Shown: positions 43,359 through 54,004 of the stretch, piece by piece
How the letters are laid out: each line of letters starts with the position of its first letter
How positions within the stretch are numbered: the stretch's first letter is position 1
NCBI GenBank assembly: GCA_029582165.1
Contig: CM055881.1
Coordinates: 17,350,594-17,414,593, forward strand
Reading direction: 5' to 3'
From: Portulaca oleracea
Taxonomy: Eukaryota; Streptophyta; Magnoliopsida; Caryophyllales; Portulacaceae
DNA length: 64,000 bases
The notes under the pieces: generated by a model
The model's input: only the letters and a program-made list of their open reading frames with translations
The model's database searches: none
What the model was told of the DNA's origin: nothing
Made by a program: the position numbers and the translations under genes

Positions 43359-45973
43359 TGTAACACCCCGCCTTTTTTTTAACTGATTAACTTTGACGTT
43401 GTGATTTGTTTAAGTGCTTAAATTATATGTGTGTGACATATTGATGTGTTATATTTTTCATTATGTTAGTTTCTTGTAGTATGAATTAGTTCTTTGTTAG
43501 TAATTAGAGGTTGGGAAAAAAAAAGAATGAATATGAGAGAATAAAAGGAAAAAGGAATAAGAAAATGAAAAGAAAAGGAGAAAAGGAAAAAAAAGAGCAA
43601 TTGGGGGAGGGGTGTCTTCAGTATCATGTTATTTTCACACAAACACACTTTTAAAGAGAGAAAGAGAAGGGTAGAGAGAGAAGAAGAACAAGAAGACAGG
43701 GAAGATTAGAGCTTTGATTCTTCAATTAAGTGAGTAATTCTTATCTTTGGTTGATTAAAATTGATAGGGAAAGATTTTGATTATGATTTATACTCAAATT
43801 TGGGATTGAATTCATGAATTTGAGTTGTTTTTAGGGTTTAAAAGAGTAGAAAAGTCTAATTTGAGCACTTACAAACCCATCCCTAAATTGCATGTTTTAG
43901 ATTGTTTGATTTTATGGGTTGAATGAAATTTGTTGGTTATGATGTGAATCTGAGTTTGGATGCATTAGATGATGATTGATTCTTGACTTTTAGGATTTGG
44001 CAAACAAAAATTATAGATGAATATTATGAGAAAATTTGTATGAATAATAACAGAACCACTGTTTGATTTTTCTTGAATTATTGACATGTCCAAATTGAAC
44101 GAAATTTTTACTGTAGGTTTAGGATGCTAGTAGACAGCTTGTGGTACATTTTCATGAATTTTGGAGTTATATTTTGTGAGATGAATTTTAGAGTGAAAAT
44201 GTCCTGTTTTTCTGTTCAAATTTGATGAAATTGTGTGATTGGATTTCATGTCTCTAAACTTTAATGTATATTCTAGATGATACATGGTATGTGTGTTTAA
44301 GATTTCAAGAATTTAGGATATTTATTTTAAGAGTTATGGAGTTTTGAATATATATCTGCTTAATTGGTGTAAATTGGGCTTGTTTGTGTGCTAAGTGGGG
44401 CTATCAATTGTGAAAATGATATGTATTATGCCTTAAAATCAGTAGGGTATGTCAAGTATTATGACGAAAAATGTACTCATACCTTGGCGGATGTTTATCT
44501 TATTCGCTACCATGATTTACTTGCCTTCAAGAGAAAGAATATCTTGAGTTTGTTCTTATTAATGGTGTAATTAAACTAAGTGTGTGGAATGAGATTTGTG
44601 TCTTGCTTTGGGATATTACTTATGTGTCGTTGTAGGACTATGGCCATAGTAGTAGTGTCTTTGTGTTAGGTCGCCTGATAGGTACCTTGAGTGGGCACTG
44701 CCCGGTCCACCAGGATGTGATTTTCGGCCTGTTTATTTTGGATCTATGTGAGTCCCTAGTTGGTACCTTGAGTGGGCCTTTCCCAGTCCGCTAGGATGTG
44801 AATGTGACTCCATAGTTTGTGAATTGAGGATATCTGCTTTCTAGAGCGATGGGCCCCTGGTAGATACCTTGAGTGGGCATTTCCAGGTCCACCAGGATTT
44901 GTTTGTGACCCTTGTGATATATAGATGCTAGTCCATTGAGTGAGTTATAAGTTGAGTTCCCCTATAACTAGTTACTTTAATTAGTTGAAAAAATTGTGAT
45001 ATGTTGTGATTTGTGTTAAGCATTCCGAAATTGGAAGATTGTGATTATGTGGGACATTGATTATGAAATGTGATGTGACTTTGATAAGAATGTGATAGTT
45101 TATGTAAATTATGTGATATGTATGTATGAATTAAGGTTATATTCGAGTTATTGGTCTAGCTTAGTAGGCTTTACTTTCTTTTGGACTCGAGTGAGGACTA
45201 CAAGCCCAAGGGATATGGTTGGTGTGGGATAACCATGGATAGTTTAGCGAATAAATTAAAAGTTGAGTTGTTTAGGGACTTTAGTGAGAGCTAAAGCCCC
45301 TAAATTGTACATGGTATGGGAAATGTATGGCTGAGTTAGTCTCGTTGCTTGTCTTATAACACTTGTGATATTTTGTATGTGTATGTTTTGATTCTTTTAG
45401 TAAATGATTGATTGTGTTATGTGAAGTTTATGGTGATGGCTTGGTATATGCTCCCTTGTCACTTCCCTATGTTTGTTGCATTTTAGAAAGTAATGATATG
45501 CATATGATAATGTGCTTATGTACTTATGTGCTACCCTGTTAATGTGCAAAGTGTAACAACGGGAGAAATAAGGATTATTTGCTGGGCTCGAGGAGCTCAT
45601 GACCTCACCTTTTTTCAGGTTTTGAAAGCGAAAAGGCAGGAAGGTACCTTAACGTCTAACTCTTGAGGTCTTTTAGAGTTATGGCTAGGAAGGAGGCTTG
45701 AAGTTATATGTTTGATATTGAAAATGTTGTTAAGTATAATATGGTTGTATTTTGTGTGTAAACGTGTAAACTTTGTTGGATATAATTATGTACGGATTTG
45801 TATGTTTTAGATTGACTCCTACGACCTAAGTTTGAGTTTTGTTATGGAGAAAAACTTTCGTTGCTCTATGATGTTTGGGAATAGTCATGGTTTTGATGTT
45901 TAGTAGCCTTGTGGGTGTCTAAGTAGGACCCCACGGCAGTGACATGCCTGACACCCTAGGTTGGAGCGTTACA
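43359..45973 (+). mobile_element. Solo LTR of 2615 bp with perfect 5-bp TSD
   Basis: It starts TGTAACACCCCGCC and ends GGAGCGTTACA, with GTGGT on both sides (43354-43358 and 45974-45978). No primer site, purine tract or coding domain lies inside, so it is best read as a solo LTR of a Gypsy element with long LTRs; TGTAACACCCC is a common start for these. A threefold repeat with TACCTTGAGTGGGC and a CCAGGATKTG-like tail lies at 44683-44905. Strand is inferred from the TGTAACACCCC start. Confidence 0.82.
44683..44905. repeat. Three-copy repeat inside the solo LTR
   Basis: Copies begin TACCTTGAGTGGGC near 44691, 44764 and 44867 and each ends in a CCRGTCCRCYAGGATKTG-like phrase. Spacing is about 75-105 bp, so the spacers are diverged. 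Confidence 0.75.
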
Positions 45974-46316
45974 GTGGTACACTCACCACGACCCGTGTCA
46001 GGCAGACATGGTCCGTGTCAATTGAGTTTCCGTTCCAAGACTTATGATGACCTTTCCTGGTAAACTTTTAAATTATATTTAGTGAATTTCCAACCTTAAT
46101 TAGCCTTTTAACTCTTAAAACACTCCAACATTATTGATAGTGTATTTTAAGTATGAATTGATTTTTATTTTATTTTGTTTTCTTCTCTTTTTTCCCGCTA
46201 TGGCTCGACCACCAAGTACTATGGAGTTTTTAATATTGTGGCAATCCATTAGACAATGTAGAATTAAATTTTTTTATCATGATATTAATAAACATGATCA
46301 TGTGGATCTAGTTTAG

Positions 46317-48910
46317 AAGGTTTAACCGTAGGTTAATTAAAGAGCCTTGTAGATATGATGCAATTACACGTTCGACGCATCTGCATAATATTGTTGAAGT
46401 TAGTGATATCACATGCATTGAGCAACTTCAAATGGATAGGAGTCGCTTTAGGATTTTGTGTTCTTTGGTGAGAGATATTGGTGGTTTAAGAGACACTAAA
46501 AATATGAATGTGGAGGAAAAGGCAAAAAATTGCTGGAAGGTGCCACACATTTCTAACAACTTACTAGAAGGGGAACACTTTTTTTACTGTTGTCGAAGGG
46601 GGCCACATCTTCAAAGAACTGGCTGTTGGGTGATTTTCCGACCGTTTTGACTAAATTCTGGCAATGTATATATGAAAAGGTAGAAATACCCGTATGTTTT
46701 ATCAAATAATTGCTGGGAGGTGCTTTAAATTTCTAAAAACTGACTAGACGGGGACAACTTTTTTTCACACCTCTTCTCTACACTCTCTCCTCCCCCAAAT
46801 ATCAATACAACTCCACCCATCAAAACCATAAACAAACTCATCTTCTTCTTCTTCATTCGTCCACCACCCGACCACCACCACAACATCTAGTCCAACCGCC
46901 AACAACACCACCATAACTCAATTCGGCACTTGGTCACCACCGAGAACCACCAAGACTATTTTAAATCAAAACACAATCTAAGTTTGACACAATCAAGCAC
47001 AAACAATTCTTCTCCTCATTCCATCAGCATGTCAATTTCTCAATTTATTTTTTGTTTTTGGGTCTTAACCCAATCCATCAAGACCCAATATCAAGCAAGC
47101 AAGGAGAGAGGAGGAAGGGCGTCAGGTGCGGCATGTGGTTGTCGTGGGTTTGGGTGTCGATCATCATAGGTCGCTGGCAGCGGCCTTGGCGGCAGCTATG
47201 GGTCTGGTCGCGTGAAATAAAGGAGAAACGAGGATGGTTAAGGATTGAGTTCAGGTGGTTATGGGTGTTTTTGGGTGGTTGGAGTGGCTTTTTTTGGCGA
47301 TCTTTGGGTGGCAAAAATAAAGTCTGATTGGTGGTTAAGGTGTGGGTATTGAATTTAGTTTGAATCAGGGAGTGAGAAGAGGGATTTGTGCTTGGTTGTG
47401 TCAAACTTAAATTGCGATTTGATTAAAATGGCCATCGTTGTTCTCGGTGGTGGCTAAGCGCTGAAGTGGTAGTAGTGTTGGTTGGACTGGTGGTAGTGGT
47501 GGTAGACAAGTGGTGGACGAATGAAGAAGAAGATGAGTTTGTTTATGGTTTTGATAGGTGGAGTTGTATTAATATTTGGGGGAGGAGAGAGTAGGTGTGG
47601 AAAAAGTGGTCCTTGTCTAGTCAGTTTTTAGATATGTATAGCACCTCCCAGCAATTGTTTGATAAAACATAGGGGTATTTTTGTCTTTTCATATACATAT
47701 ATATATCGTCAGAATTCAGTCAAAACGGTTGGAAAATCACCCAGCAGCTAGTTCTTTGAAGATGTGGTCCCCTTCGAGTGCATTAAAAAAAATGTGGTTC
47801 CCTTCTAGTCAGTTGTTAGAAATGTGTTGTGCCTCCAAACAATTTTTTTGGAGGAAATGGTCGTCGTTTTACATATAATTGCGTATGATGAAAAAAAAGG
47901 GAAATAAAGTTTGACTTTAACCGATCTCAAGAAACAATAAGTTGACATTTTTATAATTTGTTGGAAGCAATAGTAAAACTTTGGAGAGTGCTTCTTAAGG
48001 ATCCTCAGCCAATTCCTGATAAGTGTACAAATGAAAGATGGAAATGGTTTAAGGTAAATGTGTTAGTTGTAGAATGGTTTATGTTGTATGATTTAGTTTT
48101 TAAAGATACAATTGATCATATATACTTTGTGTGTCATATAGAATTTCTTAGGTGCTCTTGATGGGACTTATATAGAGGTAAGCATGCCACTGAATATTAA
48201 TCCAAGATACAGAACAAGAAAGAAAACAGTAGCGATAAATGTTCTTGGGGTTTGTGTACCAGACATGCAATATGTATATGTATTGTCTGGTTGGGAAGGG
48301 TCAGTAGATGCACGAATACTTCGAGATGCCCTCGCAAGACCCAATGGTTTTAACGTTCCTCGTGGTGAGAAATAATATAAAATTAGTAAATATGAATATT
48401 TTAAATAATTTCATTTGTATATGAAACAAGTAAAATTCATTTGTGTTTAATAGAATGCTACTACCTTATTGATGCTGGTTACAAGAATTGTAATGGGTTC
48501 ATTGCTCCTTATAGAGGTCAGCATGATCATCTACAAGAATGGAGTAGTCCACTAACTAGGAAAGAGGAGTTGTTTAATATGAAGCATTCATTTGCAAGAA
48601 ATGTTATCGAAAAGACTTTTACAAGAAATGTTATTCATCTGCAAGATTTGAAGTTGCATAGGGCATATTAAGAAACCCCTCTTATTACAGCATTGGTACA
48701 CACACTAATATAATCTTAGCATATTGTTATCTCCATAATTTGATTCGACAAGTAATGAGTTATGGCCCGTTTGAAGACATGTTGGATGCATATATGGCAT
48801 AACAAAATCATATGAATGAAGATTATATTGAGTGTACTGATTCGTCACCACAGTGGACTCAGTGGAGAGATGAACTAGCAGAATATATGTGGGATCCTTG
48901 GGGAGTTTGA
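46317..48910 (+). pseudogene. PIF/Harbinger transposase, split and decayed
   Basis: The N-terminal part at 46317-46520 reads ITCIEQLQMDRSRFRILC and LVRDIGGLRDTKNMNVEE. After the insertion (46521-47849) it resumes with LHIIAYDEKK and, from 47958, KLWRVLLKDPQPIPDKC. The DDE domain has GALDGTYIEV (first Asp near 48160), SGWEGSVDARILRDA, YYLIDAGYKNCNGFIAPYRG (second Asp near 48471) and HSFARNVIEKTF (Glu near 48608). The C-terminus continues to DELAEYMWDPWG near 48908. All three catalytic residues remain, but stops, frameshifts and the insertion prevent translation. A gap at about 48375-48455 is probably an intron. Confidence 0.87.
46521..47849. mobile_element. Mutator-like foldback element inside the transposase
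   Basis: It is 1329 bp, flanked by 9-bp repeats GGAGGAAAA (46512-46520) and GGAGGAAAT (47850-47858), one mismatch. The left arm GCAAAAAATTGCTGGAAGGT...CATTTCTAACAACT is mirrored at the right end. Matching phrases continue inward (TTTTATCAAA, CCTCCCCCAAATAT, CTTCTTCTTCATTCGTCCAC, GACACAATCAAGCAC), so the arms reach about 480 bp each and leave a short centre. It has no transposase. The 9-bp duplication and arm length fit a nonautonomous Mutator-like element. Confidence 0.85.
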
Positions 48911-49109
48911 GGAAATCTCAATTAATTTTAGTTTTTAATAGTTGGCACATTATTTAATATTTATTTCTATAAATTGTACTATGTGACTTCGTACAATATT
49001 AATGTTTTTAATTAGTCATATGATTTTAGTCTCTTTTGTTTACGAAGCTATAAAGTATTTTTATAGGGATATATGTATACTAATTTGCACATGCATCATA
49101 TGTAAATAG

Positions 49110-50480
49110 AATGGAAGAAGGTTATGTTAATATCAAAATGCATCATGATGGCAATTTCACAAGTGATGGTGAATTAAAGTATGTAGATTGCAATTCATAA
49201 TGGTTATTAATTCTTCTACACTATTCGGGGTTATGATCTCGAATCTGGTATTGATAAGCTTACTGATAACCAATATGTTTCGAGACTAATGAGATATGCA
49301 AAGAAAAATAATGAGCTTCATATCTGTGTTAAGCACACTATTGACCCTGAAGCAGAATTCATCAACGATTGCAACTAACATGGTTCAGGTTTCTATTGTG
49401 ATACAGAGATGTCAGAGGTAGCTAATCATTCTTATTCAAATTATGACTTCATTGTTGTTTCCCTTTTTAACTATACTAATTATGTTTTTTTTAATTATGG
49501 TTTTGTCATGCTAAGAAAATTAGTTGTTGATATTCTTTTTGAAATGAAGGATGATGATAAGTGGAAAGCAGATACTGGTTACAAATTAGGTTATCTTTCA
49601 TATGTTGAAACTCAAATGGTAGACATATTACCAGGTTGTGAATTTAAAGCTCACCTACACTTACAATCGAAAGTGAAGATTATGAAAAAGGTACTTGGAT
49701 TTATATTAGAAATCTAACAATATGGTAGTGGCTTTGGATGGGATGACAAGCACAAGATGGTGACTAGAGATAAACAAATATTCATGGAATGGGCAAAGGT
49801 AAATACCAAATTCAATTTGTGTAATTTCTACTTTTTACAATTAGACTAATTAATAATGTGTGTATTATTCAATAGAATCGTGATCAGGCAACACATTATG
49901 GATGAAACCTATGGTTCATTATGATAAATTGTGCAAGATATATACGAAAGATATGGCGAAGGGGTGCAAATTTAAAGGTTCAGGTGAGAGTTCAAATTAA
50001 TGCTGATGAGAGTCACCCTAATATACCTGAAGTGGAAGTTACTACTGAAGTTGCCGATGAAGCTCCTGCACAAGTCCAAGTTAATATTGCACAAACCCAA
50101 GTTACTAATGGCACTCCTCGCATCACTAAATATCCAACAAGTGGAAGTACATGGAAATTGATCCCACTGAAGTTAGTTTCATGAACAAGATGTCAACCTC
50201 ACTTGAAAGTTTCTTGAACTCTGAGAAAGATAAAGAAATGGGTATGAATCATATACGAAATGTATTAGTTCACAGTGTAGAAGTTCATGATAAAACAAGT
50301 GAACAAAGGAATAAGTTATTTCAGCTATTTAGCACACTCTAAGATCTTTCTCCTAAGCATATTGTGAAGGCTACACGTCTCATTGGTCAAGATGCATCAA
50401 AGTTGGAGCTTTTCTTTAGTATGTCCGATAACTTCAAAGTAATGTTTGCTCGTCAAGAGATTGAGAGTTCTAATTAATAA
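49110..50480 (+). pseudogene. PIF/Harbinger ORF1-like protein with Myb/SANT-type domain
   Basis: It lies downstream of the transposase on the same strand. The pieces read KWKADTGYKLGYLSYVETQM, then (after a stop) SGFGWDDKHKMVTRDKQIFMEW, then in 49921-50342 an acidic linker and MNKMSTSLESFLNSEKDKEMG, and last ASKLELFFSMSDNFKVMFAR. This pattern is the Myb/SANT-like DNA-binding protein that accompanies plant PIF/Harbinger transposases. A probable intron lies near 49800-49876. Several stops show decay. A preceding stretch (49110-49400) has HDGNF...DGELKYV but I cannot assign it. Confidence 0.65.
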
Positions 50481-50756
50481 TTAGACTTTTTTATGGGGAC
50501 ATGTATTATATTAGCTAGATTAAATAATGACTACTTATTTATTAGAATCTTGATTTATTGAATCCTTCATACTTTGAGTGTTTATATACTTATTTTTAAT
50601 TTTTAATTTATATTTGATGCTTAATTATTTTTTATTAGAATCTTTACGAACTTTAATTTTTTTCATATGGTAACTTATTTTCTAGAAATAAATGTGTGTC
50701 AATTATGGTCTTCCATCCATTTCAATTTACTGAAACATTCAGAAGTTAATAAAAGG

Positions 50757-50990
50757 GTATTTTAGTCAATGCATGTTTATTCGTATTCCCAATTGGAATT
50801 TCCACGTAACAAACAAGAAGGTTGGTAATTCATAAAGAAATTTTAATTCTCATCCCAATTATGAATTCTTATTCTCAATTCCATTATAAATTTCCATTCA
50901 ATTCCCATTTCCATTGCATAGTAGTTACTATTTGGAAAGGAAACGTTAACTCATTTCAATTTTAATTATATTCTTTATAAGATACTTATC
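50757..50990. mobile_element. Possible PIF/Harbinger 3' terminal region
   Basis: The stretch is filled with AATTCC, CCCAATT and TTCCCATTTCC phrases, as seen near the ends of some Pong/PIF elements. It follows ORF1. No terminal repeat or 3-bp duplication could be fixed. Confidence 0.3.
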
Positions 50991-51425
50991 ACGTGTGAAA
51001 GTGAAATGCAAGTACTTTAGCATATTGTATGACAACAAAATAGTTATGAAGATTTTCCCATTGCATTATTTTACCTAGAACATATCATTTTTATTTATAT
51101 TATCACTGATAAATTATGTTTGATCCAAATATTCCAACTTATTTAATTTGAAAAAATTCAGTTTGTCTAAATCCGATTTGACATTAACCAAATTATCAAA
51201 CATATGGACACAATATTTCATTTTCTATTGTTCGATCCCGATTTTGACTTAAATTTAGCTCAGTTCAAATTGTCCAATCCTAATAATTATCGACTCTAGA
51301 CGTCAATTTTTCGTCCAAAATATGGCATTGATCGAATTTAACCAACATAAATTTATCCGAATCCAAGCTTTTACAGGCGCTAACTTATATATATTCTAAA
51401 AGCTAATTTGAAATAAATATTGGTA
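50991..51425. other. AT-rich spacer without recognisable gene
   Basis: No domain, RNA gene or terminal repeat is visible. Phrases such as AATCCGATTTGACATTAACC and GTCCAATCC on mixed strands suggest old hAT-MITE-like debris, but no ends are found. Confidence 0.45.
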
Positions 51426-51606
51426 TTTAGTTTACGGTTATTTAGGCTCTGGTGTTGGGCTTAAGAAGTTATGTTGATGTGTTTTTTTGAGTCTTAGGTG
51501 TTGCCATCAATCAAACCCCCATTTGACCAAAAAAATATTTACAGTTGGGTACTTCTTATAGGGCCCAAAGCTATTGTGTAGGTGCAATGATTAGAAATGA
51601 ATATTT

Positions 51607-52310
51607 AATGTGTGCTTGCACTTCTGTTGTTGGTGAATGTTAACCCGCGAACATACTATAGTTAACCCAACAAAGTGTTGGTTAACATGAACATTTTCTA
51701 GGTTCACCATAAAGAAATTGCGCAACGTTTCATTTTCTGACCTTCCAATCAACAGGGGTTCATTCAAACACTAAACCCTAACCCCAAAACAATAACAAAT
51801 ACGTTAATTCACATTGGTTTCATAATATTAACGCATGCAATCAACGGGAGCCGACTTTGTTGGCGTAGAGACGAACTACATCTCCAGCTTTGTATCGTTG
51901 ATTGGTGGCATCAGATCTCACATTGGCAGCACAATGACACATCACAATAAGAAGAACAATGGTTGCTATTGATGTGGCCTTGGATTTCTCCACTGAAGCT
52001 TCGAAATGACACTACTCCTTCCCTCCACTTTTTCTTCTGTAGGTCTGAAATGGCAAAATGAATCCGGAATTGGTGAGGAAAGGAAACAGGAGATTTGGAG
52101 AGTTGTGTAGTGAATGTGAAACTGATTCTGGGAGTATTAATTCACATTGGTTTCATAACATTAACGTATGCAATGAAAATTTTCAAATAAAATGCATGTT
52201 TAATGTGTACTTGCACTTTTGTTGTTGGCGAATGTTAACCCGCGAACATACTATAGTTAACCCATCAAAGTCAGGGCTAACATGAACACTTTCTAGGTTC
52301 ACTATAAACA
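51607..52310. repeat. Direct repeats bracketing the captured segment
   Basis: Both copies contain GTTAACCCGCGAACATACTA and AACATGAACAYTTTCTAGG. A second shorter pair, CACATTGGTTTCATAA, occurs near 51810 and 52145. Order and orientation are the same in both. Confidence 0.85.
51844..51993 (-). pseudogene. Captured exon resembling TM9SF (nonaspanin) N-terminus
   Basis: One minus-strand frame encodes a short polar start EKSKATS, a hydrophobic core SIATIVLLIVMCHCAANVRS typical of a signal peptide, then NQRYKAGDVVRLYANKVGS. The last block is very close to the (R/K)YKAGD-VPLYANKVGP segment at the N-terminus of plant endomembrane TM9SF proteins. The expected Met is a GTG codon here, one Pro is replaced by Arg, and homology ends at VGS with a stop two codons on, consistent with an exon edge or a capture breakpoint. 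Family memory only; not checked against a database. Confidence 0.6.
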
Positions 52311-52649
52311 GAGTATTTTTCACAACAAAAAAATTCTTTATTAATCACGTCACATCGCATTAATAATGACACTGCAGGTCTATAATACTTTTACAAAATT
52401 TAAATAAAAAATAAAAGCTTGGTCAAAGTGGGTTTTATTGATGGGAACACCTAAGAATTAAAAAAAAAAAAACATCTCATTGTAACCAACTTTTTAGGCC
52501 CAACACTAGAGCCTAAATAACCCTTTAGTTTATAGCTATGGACAATGCTACACCATTTGCCAATTAGACTATGATACTTCCATCGGTATATAGAACACTA
52601 TTGTTGGATGTGTCAAGATAGCTTGGGTAGATTAATATAGATGTAGCTA

Positions 52650-52965
52650 AGACCCCGTTCTTTTATGCGGTAACTTGAGGTACGATACTTTCACCACACC
52701 GCACTATCCAATATTCTACCACACTTCACCCCACTTCACCACACTATATCATAATCATTACAAAACTATTTTCTTACTTTTCTCTCTCCTCACTTTTCTC
52801 CTCACCTACCCCACCTACCCAACCTACCACAACTCCTATCACAACCCATGACACTTCACCACATTTTTTCAAATTCCATCGCACAGCACCATTGCCACAC
52901 CGCACCGCACCGTAGGTACCAGTTATTGTGTATTCCAAATTGTCAAAAAAGAACAGAGCCTAAAA
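52650..52965. mobile_element. Candidate MITE with GTTCTTTT ends
   Basis: AGACCCCGTTCTTTT at 52650 is mirrored by AAAAGAACAGAGCCT ending near 52961. The interior is rich in CACCACACCGCAC-type phrases on one strand. No clear target duplication is present, so family is unassigned. A flanking phrase GTAGGTACCAGTTATTGT recurs at 52911 and 53046. Confidence 0.5.
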
Positions 52966-53249
52966 GTAAATAATAAATTTCGTCAAAAATATTAAATTGT
53001 AGACAGTTTTAAATAAGAAAATCAAATTACGGGAAATTCCAAACGGTAGGTACCAGTTATTGTATATTCCAAGTTGTCAACACTTTTTTTACATATTCCA
53101 AATGATAGGCTTAATTGACAAAAAATTCCATGTCGTAGACATGGATTAAACTGCTGTTAAAAAAAAAAAGAAAACCAAAATACAAAACAAAGAAGAAAGA
53201 GAGTGCCCAACAATTTTTAAACCATTTCATGCAAAAGAACAAAGAAACT

Positions 53250-54004
53250 GCAGGGGCTGTTGAGTTTGGTGTGTCGGGCAGGTAAGATTCATGGAGTACA
53301 AGCAAGTAGGGGAGGGCTTGCTATCACACACCTCTTCTTCGCCAACGACAGTGTCCTTTTTACGAGAGCGACCTGACAAGAGTGCTCCAAGATTGTTGAG
53401 ATACTCAACGTGTATGAGCGAGCATTGGGCCAAAAAGTCAACTTCGAGAAGTCTGAAGTCTCTTTCAGTCGGGGTGTAGGAGAGGAGAAAAGGAGGGATC
53501 TAGCGAGTATCCTACAAATGAAACAAGTAGACAGGCACCAGAAATACTTAGGAGTTCCGACTATAGTGGGGAGAAACAAGATGGAAATTTTCAACCAGCT
53601 AAAAGACCGAATGTGGAAAAAGCTAAATGGCTGGAAAGAGAAATTCCTTTCAAAAGCAGGCAAAGAAGTCTTAATTAAATCAATAATCCAGTCGATACCG
53701 TTCTATGCTATGAGCATTTTCCGCCATCCGTCTACTTTGGTGGAGGACTTTCACAGACTCTGTGCGACATTTTGGTGGGGTACGAGTAGAGATAAGAAGC
53801 GCATGCACTGGAAAGAATGGTCAGATCTTTGTAAACCGAAATGGGCGGGTGGTATGGCTTCCGTGACCTCAATATTTTTAACGAAGCCATGCTAGCTAAA
53901 CAGGGTTGGCTCCTAATGACACGACTGGAATCCCTGTTAAGTAAAGTCCTCAAGGCAAAATACTACAAGCACAGTGCCTTCTTGGATGCATCGTTAGGCC
54001 ATAA
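53250..54004 (+). pseudogene. LINE reverse transcriptase fragment, plus strand
   Basis: Reads ALGQKVNFEKSEVSFSRGV, KYLGVPTIVGRNK, LKDRMWKKLNGWKEKFLSKAGKEVL, PFYAMSIFRHP, FWWGTSRDKKRMHWKEW and, after a one-frame shift near 53850, GFRDLNIFNEAMLAKQGW and LGHNPQ. This is the RT thumb/connector of a plant non-LTR element of a different subfamily from the minus-strand LINE. Its 5' part is missing. It breaks off at about 54004, where the minus-strand LINE copy B begins. Confidence 0.8.

Larger units (their letters stand above)
39852..46130 (-). mobile_element. Noncoding LTR element (LARD-like), minus strand
   Basis: The left LTR is 39852-40602, TGTTGGGAAAATGG...ACTCCAACA. The right LTR is 42867-43358 plus 45979-46130, ending CACTCCAACA and split by a solo LTR. 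The purine tract GGCGGGGGAT (minus strand, 40603-40612) next to the left LTR sets the orientation. The 2.26-kb interior (40613-42866) is AT-rich and shows no gag or pol in any frame, so the element is nonautonomous. Flanks TATTT and TTATT are not a clear duplication. Confidence 0.8.
42867..46130 (-). repeat. 5' LTR of the LARD-like element, interrupted
   Basis: Parts 42867-43358 and 45979-46130 join at the GTGGT duplication of the solo LTR. The interruption falls inside its own palindrome cluster (CACGGTCTGTGGT), so the solo LTR landed in U3. Confidence 0.8.
51435..52523. mobile_element. Pack-MULE-like element with perfect 9-bp TSD
   Basis: The ends are CGGTTATTTAGGCTC and the inverse GGGTTATTTAGGCTC, and the arms remain alignable for about 100 bp (GTGTTGGGC, TTCTTAGGTGTTCCCATCAAT type). 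Perfect 9-bp repeats TTTAGTTTA flank it at 51426-51434 and 52524-52532, the Mutator duplication length. Inside, a direct repeat of about 110 bp (51607-51716 and 52201-52310) brackets a non-TE segment containing a captured exon on the minus strand. No transposase is present. Confidence 0.85.

Noticed and set aside
39847..46135. Target-site duplication of the LARD-like element
   Set aside because: Flanks TATTT and TTATT match poorly; similar AT-rich wording on both sides is not convincing.
47052..47404. Frames of 91 and 108 codons on opposite strands
   Set aside because: Both lie in the foldback element between its long arms and reflect its inverted, low-complexity sequence.
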